Positions 33,102 through 42,292 of a DNA stretch of 64,000 nt are shown piece by piece. A program made the position numbers and the translations under genes. Position 1 is the first letter of the stretch. Every line of letters starts with the position of its first letter. Source of the DNA: Streptomyces sp. GESEQ-4. GTDB taxonomy: Bacteria > Actinomycetota > Actinomycetes > Streptomycetales > Streptomycetaceae. The notes under the pieces are model-generated. The model was not told the origin of the DNA and ran no database searches. It saw only the letters and a list, made by a program, of their open reading frames with translations. The stretch covers positions 434,001 through 498,000 of the forward strand of contig NZ_JAFFSU010000002.1 of the NCBI RefSeq assembly GCF_017948455.1, written 5' to 3'.

Positions 33102-34517
33102 ATGTCCAGCACACCCGCCCAGGCAGCACGCCGCGAACTGACGGGCTTCACCGGTGATCTGACCGGACCCGACGACTCCGGCTACCAGGACGCCCGCGCC
33201 GTCTACAACGGCATGATCGACAAACGTCCCGCACTCGTCGCGCGCTGCGCCGACGCCGACGCCGTGGCCCGAGTGATCGGCTTCGCCCGCGCCCACGACC
33301 TGCCGCTCGCGGTCCGCGGCGGCGGCCACCACGGAGCCGGGCTCGGCACCGTCGACGGCGGTGTCGTCGCCGACCTGTCGCCGCTCAAGGACGTCCACGT
33401 GGACCCCGGGGCCCGGACGGTCCGAGTCGGCGGCGGCTGCGTGTGGGGCGAGGTCGACCGCGCCACCAACGCGCACGGACTCGCCACGCCCAGCGGCATC
33501 ATCTCCACGACCGGCGTCGGCGGACTCACCACCGGCGGCGGGCTCGGCCACCTGACCCGCAAGTGCGGGCTGACCATCGACAACCTGCTGGAGGCCGACC
33601 TGGTGCTGGCCGACGGCCGGCAGGTGCGGGCCGCCGCCGACGAGAACAGCGACCTGTTCTGGGCGATCCGCGGAGGCGGCGGCAACTTCGGCGTCGTGAC
33701 GTCGTTCCTGTTCCGGCTGCACGAGGTGAGCACGGTCGTCGCCGGACCGACCTTCTGGCCCGTCGAGAACAGCGCCGAAGTCCTCACCGCCTACCGGGAC
33801 TTCCTGCCGAACGCACCCCGCGAACTCAACGGGTTCTTCCTGCACGGCACGGTGCCGCCGGCTCCGCCGTTCCCCGAGGAACTCCACCTGCGCAAGATCG
33901 CCGGCGTCGTGTGGTGCTACACGGGCGACGACACCGAGGCCGCCGCTCGCGAGATGGCCCCGCTGCTCGACGCCCTGCCGACACCCCTGCTGCACGCGCC
34001 CGGCCCGATGCCCCACCCCGACCTGCAGTCCATGTTCGACGGCCTGTACCCGCCGGGCCACCAGTGGTACTGGCGTGCCGACTTCGTCAACGAGATCCCC
34101 GACGAAGCCGTCGAACTCCACGCCAAGTTCGGCGCCGAGGTGCCCACCATGCAGTCGACGATGCACCTCTACCCGATCGACGGCGCCGCCCACGACGTCG
34201 GACCCACGGACACCCCCTGGGCCTACCGCGAGGCACGCTGGGCCTCCGTCTACGCGGGCGTCGACCCCGACCCGGCCAACGCCGACCTCGTCAAGCGGTG
34301 GACCGTCGACTACTTCGAGGCCCTGCATCCGCACTCGGCGGGCGGCGCCTACGTCAACATGATGATGGACGAGGGCCAGGAGCGGGTCCGCGCGAGCTAC
34401 CGCGGCAACTACGACCGCCTGGCCCGCATCAAGGCCGACCGCGACCCGGACAACGTCTTCCGCCTCAACCAGAACATCCAGCCCGCCCCGAAACCGCGGT
34501 ACGAGGCGCGGCCATGA
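33102..34517 (+). CDS. FAD-linked oxidase, berberine-bridge-enzyme type
   Basis: A 471-residue flavoprotein. The PCMH FAD-binding domain opens YQDARAVYNGMIDKRPALV and has RGGGHHGAGLGTVDGG, where the first His is the usual 8-alpha FAD attachment site. GGLTTGGGLGHLTRKCGLTIDNL follows and then IRGGGGNFGVVTSFLFRL. The BBE C-terminal segment is present, with NMMMDEGQERVRASYRGNYDRL and DPDNVFRLNQNI. No signal peptide is visible, so cytoplasmic. Such enzymes oxidise alcohols, sugars or alkaloid-like products. ATG 33102 has GGGGAA upstream; ATG 33060 would add 14 residues. Its stop codon directly borders the palindromic element R7. Confidence 0.87.
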   Translation: MSSTPAQAARRELTGFTGDLTGPDDSGYQDARAVYNGMIDKRPALVARCADADAVARVIGFARAHDLPLAVRGGGHHGAGLGTVDGGVVADLSPLKDVHVDPGARTVRVGGGCVWGEVDRATNAHGLATPSGIISTTGVGGLTTGGGLGHLTRKCGLTIDNLLEADLVLADGRQVRAAADENSDLFWAIRGGGGNFGVVTSFLFRLHEVSTVVAGPTFWPVENSAEVLTAYRDFLPNAPRELNGFFLHGTVPPAPPFPEELHLRKIAGVVWCYTGDDTEAAAREMAPLLDALPTPLLHAPGPMPHPDLQSMFDGLYPPGHQWYWRADFVNEIPDEAVELHAKFGAEVPTMQSTMHLYPIDGAAHDVGPTDTPWAYREARWASVYAGVDPDPANADLVKRWTVDYFEALHPHSAGGAYVNMMMDEGQERVRASYRGNYDRLARIKADRDPDNVFRLNQNIQPAPKPRYEARP

Positions 34518-34622
34518 GCGCCCCGCAGGGGCGCGGGGCTGTGTCGATTTGCGGCTACCGCCGCGTGGGCGCGACCAGCCCCCACCGGCCCGCAGTCGAC
34601 GCACCGGACCTCCAGCGGAGCG
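34518..34622 (-). repeat. Palindromic intergenic element, copy R7
   Basis: This 105-bp copy is exactly the gap between two stop codons: that of the BBE oxidase (34515-34517) and that of the HAD phosphatase (34623-34625). It contains GCGCCCCGCAGGGGCGC, CTGTGTCGATTTGCGGCTACC, GGGCGCGACCAGCC and the terminal CAGCGGAGCG. It is the cleanest view of the element's boundaries. Confidence 0.85.
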
Positions 34623-35303
34623 CTACCGCGCGAGCCAGTCGTAAGCGGCCCGCGCCGTGAACTCGGCCTGTCCGCCGCGCAGGAGCAGCCCCGCCGTCGC
34701 GAACTCCGGCGCGTCGGCCTGCGCGGCGACATAGGGGATGGCGATGCAGCGCATCCCGGCAGCGTGTGCGGCGGCGGCACCGGGCGCCGCGTCCTCCAGG
34801 ACCACGCAGTCGGCCGGGGCCGCGCCGAGCCGGCGGGCCGCCTCCAGGAAGACGTCGGGGGCGGGCTTGCCGCGCTCGACCTCGTCGGCCGACACGATGG
34901 TGCGCAAGTGGGCATCCAGGCCAGTACCGGCCAGGATCGCCTCGATGGCCTCGGGTGACGAACCCGAGGCCACGGCCATGGGCACGCCCTCGCCGGCCAG
35001 CAGCTCCACGAACGTGCGCATCTCGGGGTACGCGCGCGTGGCGGTGCGGGCCAGCTCCAGATAGGCACGGTTCTTCGCGGCGAGCAGCTCGGCGACCGAC
35101 GCGCGCAAGCCGTATCGCTCCCTCCACAGCGCCACGGTCTCCTGCGTGCTGATCCCGACGTACCGTTCGTGGTCCGCCCAGGTGAAATCCGGGACGCCCT
35201 GCTCGGCGAGGACCTGACGGCCCGCTTCGAAGTAGTTGGGCTCGCTGTCCACGAGCGTTCCGTCGAGATCGAAGATGACCGCGGTGGGGCCGAGATTGTT
35301 CAT
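34623..35303 (-). CDS. HAD-family phosphatase (beta-phosphoglucomutase/phosphoglycolate-type)
   Basis: A 226-residue HAD hydrolase. Motif I is AVIFDLDGTLVDSEPNYFEA, motif II VASGSSPEAIEAIL, motif III GKPAPDVFLEAARRLG with its Lys, and motif IV VVLEDAAPGAAAAHAAG. The cap domain is the four-helix C1 type. The substrate is unknown; 2-deoxyglucose-6-phosphate, phosphoglycolate or sugar mutase activity are all possible. It precedes the element R7 and lies 19 bp downstream of the Lrp gene on the same strand, so it may be cotranscribed with that regulator. Confidence 0.87.
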   Translation of the reverse strand: MNNLGPTAVIFDLDGTLVDSEPNYFEAGRQVLAEQGVPDFTWADHERYVGISTQETVALWRERYGLRASVAELLAAKNRAYLELARTATRAYPEMRTFVELLAGEGVPMAVASGSSPEAIEAILAGTGLDAHLRTIVSADEVERGKPAPDVFLEAARRLGAAPADCVVLEDAAPGAAAAHAAGMRCIAIPYVAAQADAPEFATAGLLLRGGQAEFTARAAYDWLAR

Positions 35304-35322
35304 GGGTCCAGGATGCCCACCG

Positions 35323-35799
35323 TCATTTCCCAGCCGCGCGGCCGATCGACTCGACCAGCGGCAGCAGCCGGTGCGGCACGCGTTCGCGCAGGGCCACCTC
35401 GCTCCGGGTGCGGACGACGCCCGGCAGGCTGATCAGCTTCTGGATCACGTCCTCCAGGTGCGCGTTGTCCCGCGCCACCACCCGGGTCAGCAGATCCCCG
35501 CCGCCCGTGATCGAGAAGGCCTCCACGATCTCCGGTACCGCGGCCAGCGCGTCGCCCACATCGTCGAGATGGCCCTGCGTGACCTCGATGTGCACGAACG
35601 CCAGCACCGGATGACCGAGCGCGGCGGGGGAGAGCGCCGGGCCGGTCCCGGTGATCACGCCGTCCCGCTCCAGCCGGTCCAGGCGGGCCTGCAACGTCCC
35701 GCGGGCGACGCCGAGGATTCGGGCGTACTCCCGCACGCTCGTCCTGGGCTGCTCCAGCAGCAGCCGCAGGATGCGGGTGTCGAGCTCGTCCACGGCCAT
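35323..35799 (-). CDS. Lrp/AsnC-family regulator
   Basis: A 158-residue feast/famine regulator: N-terminal HTH (DELDTRILRLLLEQPRTSVRE, ILGVARGTLQARLDRLERDGVI) and a C-terminal RAM ligand domain (VLAFVHIEV, ITGGGDLLTRVVARDNAHLEDVI). Start 35799 has GAGGAGG upstream. It is divergent from the reductase gene at 36076 and followed by the HAD gene. An amino acid effector is expected from the family. The in-frame extension to 36567 is a shadow. Confidence 0.9.
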   Translation of the reverse strand: MAVDELDTRILRLLLEQPRTSVREYARILGVARGTLQARLDRLERDGVITGTGPALSPAALGHPVLAFVHIEVTQGHLDDVGDALAAVPEIVEAFSITGGGDLLTRVVARDNAHLEDVIQKLISLPGVVRTRSEVALRERVPHRLLPLVESIGRAAGK

Positions 35800-35965
35800 G
35801 GCGCTCGGCCTCCTCGTTCCTGGTCCGTTGACCCGTCGATGGACGAGCCGGATCCGATATATCTGTGCCAATGGTCCAGCATTACTTCTCCGCGACGAGC
35901 GGTGCGGCGTGGCGTGCGCCGGCGCGGAGGCCCTCCCGAGCAGCAGCGGCCAAGCGCACAGCGCG

Positions 35966-36012
35966 CTGGCCGCTGGAGTCCCCTCCGCGACCGCGCAGGT
36001 CAGTTCCAGCTG
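35966..36012 (+). promoter_or_regulatory. AraC-type operator and promoter A
   Basis: A 47-bp block matching block B (37262-37308) at 42 positions. It contains two direct half-sites starting 21 bp apart, GGCCGCTGGAGTCC at 35968 and GACCGCGCAGGTCAG at 35989. A -10-like TATGTT (36026-36031) follows 13 bp after the block, and the reductase start (36076) 64 bp after it. The pattern fits activation by an AraC-family protein from a site covering the -35 region. Confidence 0.65.
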
Positions 36013-36075
36013 TGCCGCGGGCGCGTATGTTCCGGTTGTCGGCGGCGCAGTCGGATCAAGGATGGGGTGGGCGAT

Positions 36076-37125
36076 ATGGGCGAAGCGGTCCTGGTCACCG
36101 GCGGCAGCGGGTTCGTCGCCAGCCATCTGGTGACGCAACTCCTGGCGCGGGGTTACACCGTGCACACCACCGTGCGGTCCCTTGCCAACGCGCCGAAGGT
36201 GCAGCCTCTGCGGGCCATGCAGAACCGATTCCCGGGCCAGCTGGAGCTTTTCGAAGCGGATCTTCTGGCTCACGGTTCGTTCGACCAGGCGATGAAGGGC
36301 TGCCGGATCGTCTTCCACGTGGCCTCGCCCTTCCTCATGCCGGAGAAAATCACGGATGGGCAGCGGGACGTCGTCGAACCGGCTCTGACCGGCACCCGTA
36401 ATGTCCTTGCGAGCGTCGAGCGGACACAAACCGTCGACAGACTGGTCTTCACGTCCACCGTCGGTGCCATCTTCGGGGACTACATCGACGTGCTGAGTAT
36501 GGAGGGCCAGATCCTCTCCGAGCAGTACTTCAACACGACCAGCACGGTGGAGAACAACCCGTATCACTACTCAAAAACCGTCGCCGAGCAGGCAGCGTGG
36601 GAGGCGGCAAGGGCTCAGGACCGCTGGCGCATGGTGTCGGTCAATCCAGGGCTGGTGCTGGGTCCATCGCTGACGCCTGCGTCGGAGTCCGGGAGCCTGT
36701 TCCTTCTTGATGAGCTGTTCAAGGGCTACTTCTTCTACGGGGCCCCAGACTTCTCCTTCACCGTCGTCGACGTCCGAGATCTCGCCGCCGCCCACATCAA
36801 AGCCGCCGAGCAGCCCGACGCGCACGGGCGGTACATCCTCGCGGCGCCGGAGATGGTCTCCTTCCTCGAGATGTCGCGAGTCCTCCGAAGCAGATTCCCC
36901 CGGGACCTGCGCCTGCCCCGACATGGCCTGCCGCACTGGACGGTGAGGCTTCTGGGTCCTGCCTTCGGGCTGACACCGGATTACACACGCAAGCACCTCG
37001 GCATCCGGTTCGCCGTGAACAACCGCAGAAGCGTTGCAGAGTTGGGGCTCGTCTACCGTCCCATCGACGAGACGCTCGTCGACCACTACCTGGCCTGGCG
37101 TCACCAGCGCAAGGCCGAACGCTGA
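36076..37125 (+). CDS. NAD(P)-dependent epimerase/dehydratase-family reductase (dihydroflavonol-4-reductase-like)
   Basis: A 349-residue extended SDR. The Rossmann loop VLVTGGSGFVASHLV is at the very N-terminus, and the catalytic Tyr-X3-Lys appears as YHYSK in NPYHYSKTVAEQAAW. RLVFTSTVGAIFG supplies the upstream Ser/Thr, and VNPGLVLGPSLTP is typical of the dihydroflavonol/cinnamoyl-CoA reductase branch. Start: ATG 36076; GTG nine bases earlier is an alternative. Its promoter shares the AraC-type block with the FMO operon that follows, so it is probably in the same regulon although separately transcribed. A likely role is ketone or aldehyde reduction; the substrate is unknown. Confidence 0.85.
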   Translation: MGEAVLVTGGSGFVASHLVTQLLARGYTVHTTVRSLANAPKVQPLRAMQNRFPGQLELFEADLLAHGSFDQAMKGCRIVFHVASPFLMPEKITDGQRDVVEPALTGTRNVLASVERTQTVDRLVFTSTVGAIFGDYIDVLSMEGQILSEQYFNTTSTVENNPYHYSKTVAEQAAWEAARAQDRWRMVSVNPGLVLGPSLTPASESGSLFLLDELFKGYFFYGAPDFSFTVVDVRDLAAAHIKAAEQPDAHGRYILAAPEMVSFLEMSRVLRSRFPRDLRLPRHGLPHWTVRLLGPAFGLTPDYTRKHLGIRFAVNNRRSVAELGLVYRPIDETLVDHYLAWRHQRKAER

Positions 37126-37261
37126 GAGGTGGTCCGGGGCCCGTCTCGCACCCAAGCCCGGCAGCCGCGCGGCTGATATCCGGCATCGTCCGTGCGGCCC
37201 GCTCGCCTGGGCCATGCCCAACTCGGCGGCGATGAATCCGGTATGCGAAAGCCGCTTCCGC

Positions 37262-37308
37262 CTGGCCGCTGGAGTCCTCTCTGCGGCCGCACAGGTCAGT
37301 TCCTGCTG
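37262..37308 (+). promoter_or_regulatory. AraC-type operator and promoter B
   Basis: Second copy of the 47-bp block. Half-sites GGCCGCTGGAGTCC (37264) and GGCCGCACAGGTCAG (37285) start 21 bp apart. A -10-like TAGGCT (37322-37327) follows 13 bp after the block, exactly as in block A, and the FMO start follows 63 bp after the block. Confidence 0.68.
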
Positions 37309-37370
37309 AACGCGGCGTGAATAGGCTCCCTACATCACTTGCCGGGCGCGAAAGGAAAGGGAGCAGAGTC

Positions 37371-38714
37371 GTGACGGATAATGAATACGACACATGCGTG
37401 ATCGGGGCGGGACCCGCGGGGCTGGCCGTTGCTCGGGCCCTGACCGAACGAAATCTTCCCTATACGCATATCGAGCGGCATTCGGGGCCTGGGGGTCTGT
37501 GGGATATAGACAACCCCGGAAGCCCTATGTATGAATCGGCCCACTTCATCTCCAGCAAGACGCTTTCGGGGTTCGGCGGCTTCCCGATGCCGGATCACTT
37601 CGCGGACTATCCACCGCACCGGCAGATCCTGTCCTATCTGACGTCGTTCGCCGAAGCGTACGGACTGCTGGACCGGATCGAGTTCGGTGTCGAGGTCCAG
37701 AGCGTGGGCAAGAACGCGGACGGCACCTGGACGGTCACCCGCGCGGACGGGCGCCAGAGCGTGCACGGGCACGTGGTGATGTGCACGGGCGCGCAATGGC
37801 ACCCCAATGTCCCTGACCTGCCGGGTCACTTCACCGGCGAGATCCGGCACACCGTCAGCTACCGCAGCAGTGACGAATTGCGGGGCAAGCGAGTGCTGGT
37901 CGTGGGAGCGGGGAACTCCGGCTGTGACATCGCCTGCGACGCGGCACGGGTCTCCGATCGCGCGGTGATCAGCATGCGCCGCGGTTACTGGTTCATCCCC
38001 AAGCACCTCTTCGGCCGACCGGTCGACACGCTCGCCCATACCGGGCCGAAAATGCCCATGTGGCTGGAGCAGCGGCTCTTCGGGGCCCTTCTGCGGATCA
38101 TCAACGGCGACCCGACGCGACTGGGCCTGCAGAAGCCCGACCACAAGCTCTTCGAGACGCACCCCGCGGTCAACTCGATGCTGATCCATCATCTGCAGCA
38201 CGGCGACATCACGGCCAAGCCCGGCATCGCCCGCACGGACGGCAGGTCGGTGCACTTCACCGATGGCACCAGCGACGACTTCGACCTGATCCTGCTGGCG
38301 ACGGGCTACAAGCACCTGGTTCCGGCCGCGCAGGACTACTTCGGTGATGAGCAACACCCCGACCTGTATCTGTCGGCGTTCTCCCGTGCGCACCGCGGCC
38401 TGTTCGGAGTGGGCTTCGTGGAGACGAACTCCGGTGCCTATCAACTCTTCGACACTCAGGCACAGTTGATCGCCGGCTTCATCCACGACACCCAGCGCCG
38501 GCTGCCCAACGCCGAGCGGTTCGCCCGCATGATTCGCCATGACCGTCCAGACCTGTCCGGCGGATTGAAGTTCGTCGCCTCGCCGCGGCACACCGGCTAC
38601 GTCGACAGCGGTGCCTTCGTGAAGTACCTCGGCAAGACCGCGGCCGCGATGGGCTGGCGGACTGAAGGCCGCCCACCGCAGACGACGCCCGCACCCGAGG
38701 CGGTGGCTTCATGA
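37371..38714 (+). CDS. Flavin-containing monooxygenase
   Basis: A 447-residue class-B flavoprotein monooxygenase. FAD-binding CVIGAGPAGLAVARAL is at the N-terminus, the FMO signature FTGEIRHTVSY (FxGxxxHxxxY) is near residue 150, and the NADPH-binding VVGAGNSGCDIA follows; ILLATGYKHL is the conserved late ATG motif. It would insert oxygen into a ketone, amine or sulfur compound using NADPH. GTG 37371 is chosen because GGGAG precedes it; an earlier GTG at 37317 would add 18 residues and run into the operator. It overlaps the SDR gene by four bases (ATGA). A plausible pathway is oxidation of a ketone or alcohol to an ester or acid with the SDR and ALDH. Confidence 0.87.
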   Translation: MTDNEYDTCVIGAGPAGLAVARALTERNLPYTHIERHSGPGGLWDIDNPGSPMYESAHFISSKTLSGFGGFPMPDHFADYPPHRQILSYLTSFAEAYGLLDRIEFGVEVQSVGKNADGTWTVTRADGRQSVHGHVVMCTGAQWHPNVPDLPGHFTGEIRHTVSYRSSDELRGKRVLVVGAGNSGCDIACDAARVSDRAVISMRRGYWFIPKHLFGRPVDTLAHTGPKMPMWLEQRLFGALLRIINGDPTRLGLQKPDHKLFETHPAVNSMLIHHLQHGDITAKPGIARTDGRSVHFTDGTSDDFDLILLATGYKHLVPAAQDYFGDEQHPDLYLSAFSRAHRGLFGVGFVETNSGAYQLFDTQAQLIAGFIHDTQRRLPNAERFARMIRHDRPDLSGGLKFVASPRHTGYVDSGAFVKYLGKTAAAMGWRTEGRPPQTTPAPEAVAS

Positions 38715-39586
38715 GCTACGACTTCCGCGATCAGGTCATCGCGGTGACTGGCGGTGCGGGCGGGATCGGCAGCGCGATGTGCCGACGCTTCGCTTCCGGC
38801 GGCGCCCTCTGCGTCGTCGTCGACATCGACAGCGCGCGCGCCAAGCAGGTCGCGGCCGACCTGCCTGGGACCGGGCACACGGGGATGGGTTGCGACTTGC
38901 TCGACCGCTCTGCGGTGGAGCAAATGCTCGAGGACATCGCCGTCGCTTACGGCCGCTTGGACGTGCTGGTCAACAACGTCGGCATGACCAGTGCCGAACG
39001 CTTCGACGTGCGCAGCGTCGAGAGTATCGAGCAGGAGATCAACCTCAACCTGCTTTCCCCGCTGATCACTACTCGGATCGCGATACCGCACCTGCGCGCC
39101 TCCCGCGACCCCCGAGTGATCACCACGGTGTCGCTGGGCGGGATCTTCCCGCTGGGCGAGACACCGATCTACACGGCGTCGAAGTTCGGGCTTCGCGGTG
39201 CGATGCTCTCCATCGCGCTCGACCTGAAGGACAAGGGCATCAAGGCCGGCTCGGTGCTGCCATCGGCAACCGACACCCGGATGCTGCGCCAGGAGGCCGT
39301 GGACGGCGGCAACTCCATGCAGTTCCAAGATCCCCCGCAGCAGCCGTCCGACGTGGTGACGGCCGTGGTGAGCCTCCTGGACAAGCCGCGTCTGGAGGCT
39401 TACGCCCGCCCCGGTGAATCCTGGCTGGTGCGGATCGCGATGCTGGCGCCGAACCTACTGCCCAAGCTCTTCCCGCTGTTCCGCAAGCGCGGCGAACGCG
39501 GCATGGCCCGCTATCTGGAGGACCTGCGCCGCCGCGGTTTGGCACGTCAGACCAACGGCCGATGGGAACTGGTGGAGGAAGCATGA
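38711..39586 (+). CDS. Short-chain dehydrogenase/reductase
   Basis: A 291-residue classical SDR. Cofactor loop TGGAGGIGSAM, NNVG motif (VLVNNVGMTSAE), catalytic Ser in TTVSLGGIFP and Tyr-X3-Lys in YTASKFGLRGA. Asp in VVDIDSARAK after the second strand favours NAD(H). The C-terminal 60 residues form a basic, hydrophobic extension (LPKLFPLFRKRGERG), seen in SDRs that work on lipophilic substrates. It is translationally coupled to the FMO upstream and the ALDH downstream by 4-base overlaps. Confidence 0.88.
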   Translation: MSYDFRDQVIAVTGGAGGIGSAMCRRFASGGALCVVVDIDSARAKQVAADLPGTGHTGMGCDLLDRSAVEQMLEDIAVAYGRLDVLVNNVGMTSAERFDVRSVESIEQEINLNLLSPLITTRIAIPHLRASRDPRVITTVSLGGIFPLGETPIYTASKFGLRGAMLSIALDLKDKGIKAGSVLPSATDTRMLRQEAVDGGNSMQFQDPPQQPSDVVTAVVSLLDKPRLEAYARPGESWLVRIAMLAPNLLPKLFPLFRKRGERGMARYLEDLRRRGLARQTNGRWELVEEA

Positions 39587-41013
39587 GCAGCACATCCACT
39601 GCAGTAGCCGACGAGATCCTGCGCGTCGTCAATCCGGCGACCGGCGAGCTGATCACCACGCTGCCCGCCGCGACCACGCGCGAGGTCGCCGAAGCGGCAG
39701 AACGCGGGCACCGGGTGTACGAGGGCGGGGCCTGGTCCGGACTGCCGCCGAGGGAGCGGGCCGCGGTACTGCTGCGCCTGGCCGACCTCATGGAACGTGA
39801 CGCTGAGATCCTGGCACGGCTGGACACCGAGGACGCGGGCAAACCGATCACTGAGTGCCGCACCGGCGACGTACCGGGGGCGATCGAATCGATCCGGTGG
39901 TTCGCCGAGGCGGCGGACAAGATCTTCGGTCGTCTCGCACCCACTGGTCACGAGCACCTAGGTCTCATAAGCCGGGAGCCGGTCGGAGTGGCCGCGGCGA
40001 TCCTGCCGTGGAACTACCCACTGGCCATGGCCGCGTGGAAGGTCGGACCGGCGCTCGCCGCAGGGAACAGCCTGCTGCTCAAGCCCGCCGAGGCGACGCC
40101 GCGCTCGGCCCTGTACCTGGCGCGGCTCGCCGCGGAGGCGGGCCTGCCGGAGGGGGTGCTGACCGTGCTGCCCGGCCACGGTCCGGTCGCAGGCACGGCG
40201 CTCGCCCGCGACCGGTACGTCGGCGCGCTGTCGTTCACCGGCTCCACCGCCACCGGGCGCCGAATCCTCGCCGACGCGGCAGAGACAAACTTCAAACGGA
40301 TCTCCCTCGAAATGGGCGGCAAGAGCCCGCAGGTCCTGATGGCTGACGCGCTGAGCTTCGGCGACGAACTCATCGACCACATGATCGAGGCCGCGTTCCT
40401 GACGATGGGACAGAACTGCACGGCCGGCTCGCGCGTCCTGGTCCACCAGGACATCGCCGGTGAGGTGATCGAACGGTTCACCGCCGCCGCCCAGGCACTG
40501 GTCATCGGAGACCCGGCCGAGCCGGAGACCCGGATCGGACCGCTGATCAGCCACGACGCGTTCAAGCGCGTCGCAACCGCCGTGGACTCCGCCCGGGCCG
40601 CGGGAGCCCAGATCCATACCGCCGGGCTGCCGCACGGTCTGCCACCTCGTGGCGCCTACTACCCGCCCACTGTGGTCACTCGCGCTCCCGAGCGGAGCGA
40701 GGTTCTGACCCGGGAGCTCTTCGGCCCGGTCGTCACCGTCCAGACCTTCGCGTCCGAGACCGAGGCGGTACGCCTGGCGAACGCCACCGAGTACGGGCTG
40801 GCCGCCTCGGTATGGACGCGTGACCTCGACGCCGCCTTCCGTCTGGCGCGCGGGATCCAGGCAGGCGTGGTCTCCGTGAACGCGTACAGCGAAGGGGACA
40901 TCACCACCCCCTTCGGCGGCTGGAAGCAGTCCGGATTCGGCGGCGCGGAGAAGTCCACCTCGGCCTTCGAGCAGTGGACGCGGCAGAAGACCGTCTGGAT
41001 CCGCACCCGCTGA
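39583..41013 (+). CDS. Aldehyde dehydrogenase family protein
   Basis: A 476-residue NAD(P)+-dependent aldehyde dehydrogenase. Landmarks: AAAILPWNYPLAMA, the cofactor SFTGSTATGRRI, the catalytic Glu in SLEMGGKSPQVL, the catalytic Cys in MGQNCTAGSR, and FGGWKQSGFG near the C-terminus. It probably converts the aldehyde product of the SDR or FMO step into an acid. It is last in the FMO-SDR-ALDH operon and converges on the AraC gene across a hairpin. Confidence 0.9.
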   Translation: MSSTSTAVADEILRVVNPATGELITTLPAATTREVAEAAERGHRVYEGGAWSGLPPRERAAVLLRLADLMERDAEILARLDTEDAGKPITECRTGDVPGAIESIRWFAEAADKIFGRLAPTGHEHLGLISREPVGVAAAILPWNYPLAMAAWKVGPALAAGNSLLLKPAEATPRSALYLARLAAEAGLPEGVLTVLPGHGPVAGTALARDRYVGALSFTGSTATGRRILADAAETNFKRISLEMGGKSPQVLMADALSFGDELIDHMIEAAFLTMGQNCTAGSRVLVHQDIAGEVIERFTAAAQALVIGDPAEPETRIGPLISHDAFKRVATAVDSARAAGAQIHTAGLPHGLPPRGAYYPPTVVTRAPERSEVLTRELFGPVVTVQTFASETEAVRLANATEYGLAASVWTRDLDAAFRLARGIQAGVVSVNAYSEGDITTPFGGWKQSGFGGAEKSTSAFEQWTRQKTVWIRTR

Positions 41014-41075
41014 TCCCGCGGGCCGGGGAGGGGAGTGCGCGTGTGCGGGGCCGGCAGTGAGATGTATCGGGCTGT

Positions 41076-41098
41076 TGCGGCACGGACGAGCTGCCGCA
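41076..41098. terminator. Hairpin between convergent ALDH and AraC genes
   Basis: TGCGGCA (41076-41082) and TGCCGCA (41092-41098) form a perfect 7-bp stem with a 9-base loop, ending directly at the AraC stop codon. A modest bidirectional terminator candidate. Confidence 0.5.
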
Positions 41099-42224
41099 TC
41101 AGACCGATCCGGCCGTCTTGCTCAGCCGGGCGCGCACTGCGCCCTCAGGCTCCGACGAAGGCCGCCGCGCCAAGAGCGCAGCGCGCAATTCGTGCGGAGC
41201 GACACCGTGCCAGCGGCGCACCGCCCGGCGCAGGGCCCGAACGTCGGAGAAGCCCGACTGGGAGGCGACATCGCGCAGCGTCAGTTCCGGTCGGCGCAGC
41301 AGCCGGTCGACCCGTTCGCGGCGTACGCCGTCGACGACTGCCTCGTACGTTGTTCCGCACTCGGCCAGACGGCGGCGCAGGGTGCGCTCGCTGGACGCAT
41401 GGCGGCGGGCCTGTTCGACGAACGAAGGCACATGGGGAAGACCCTGCGCGATCGAGATCTCCAGCACTTCCAGCAGGTCCTGTTGGTCACGACGCGCGGC
41501 CATCTGCTCATCCAGCAGCTCCAGCGTCCCCGCGAAGGCGACCGGATCCCGTCCTGGCATGCTCATCCGCAGCCACGCGGCGGGGAAGACCAAGCGGTTC
41601 CGCGCCGACAAGAACCGGATCGGGCAGCCGAACAACGTGGCGAACGAGTGCGGGTCCTGTGGGGCGGAGAAGGTGAACTCGAGGCTCTGCGGGGCGAATT
41701 CGATGCCGGCGCTGAGGCGGGTCAACGTCACCACGCTCGCGAACGCCTCCTCGATCAGGAACACGGCGACGGCCGGGTCCACCGCGGGGTCGGGCAGATC
41801 CGCCCGCAGCGCGTAGCCGTCGTCGTCCTCAGCGACCGACCAGACCGTCATCGCGCCGGACAGATTCTGGTACCTCACCCCCGTCGCGATGGCGTCCCGC
41901 AGACTGTCGGCGGCCATCAGAGCGAAGCCGAGAAGCCCCCACGCCGTGAGGTGCTGCGCGGCGCCCACGCGCAGGCCCAGATGCTCGTCCCGGGTCAGTT
42001 CCACCGCACGACGGATCACCGCACTGCCCTGCCGGTACGACACCCGCAACTCGGCGGAGCGCATGACCGCCTCGTCCAGGCCCATCCGCGTCAGCAGGGG
42101 CTGGAGGGCGACGCCGTACTCCTCGGCCACCCACGGTCAGGTAACGCAGGATGTTCGGCTGGATGGTCGCCGAGGTACTGCGGCTGGTTTCCGCGGAGAC
42201 AGCCGTGATGGGAGCGTCGTCCAT
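41099..42224 (-). pseudogene. AraC-family regulator with an apparent frameshift after its N-terminus
   Basis: The main frame (from GTG 42130, about 343 residues) has the arabinose-binding-like domain of the VirS/OruR type (GVALQPLLTRMGL, DEHLGLRVGAAQHLTAWGLLGF) and a C-terminal AraC HTH (ERTLRRRLAECGTTYEAVV, LRDVASQSGFSDVRALRRAVRRW). The natural N-terminus lies upstream in another frame: ATG 42224 after GGGAG, reading MDDAPITAVS to NILRYLTV. The frames meet at ACCGTGGGTGGCCGAG near 42132, where a tandem GTGG seems duplicated. Either the gene is frameshifted, the assembly has a 4-base error, or a shortened protein starts at GTG 42130. It is the likely activator of the three operator blocks A, B and C. 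Confidence 0.75.
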
Positions 42225-42292
42225 CCCGGTCTCCCTTATCAGAGCGTTGCTCACTCCACTGTAGGCAGCCGGACCCCAGACGCCCGCCTGAT

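Noticed and set aside
32490..34604. A 704-codon antisense frame opposite the BBE oxidase
   Set aside because: It covers two confirmed genes and an intergenic repeat, and shows no domain.
36076..42224. A direct counterpart of the mycobacterial mymA operon
   Set aside because: Regulator type and gene order are reminiscent, but the FMO belongs to a different subtype and most mymA operon genes are missing.
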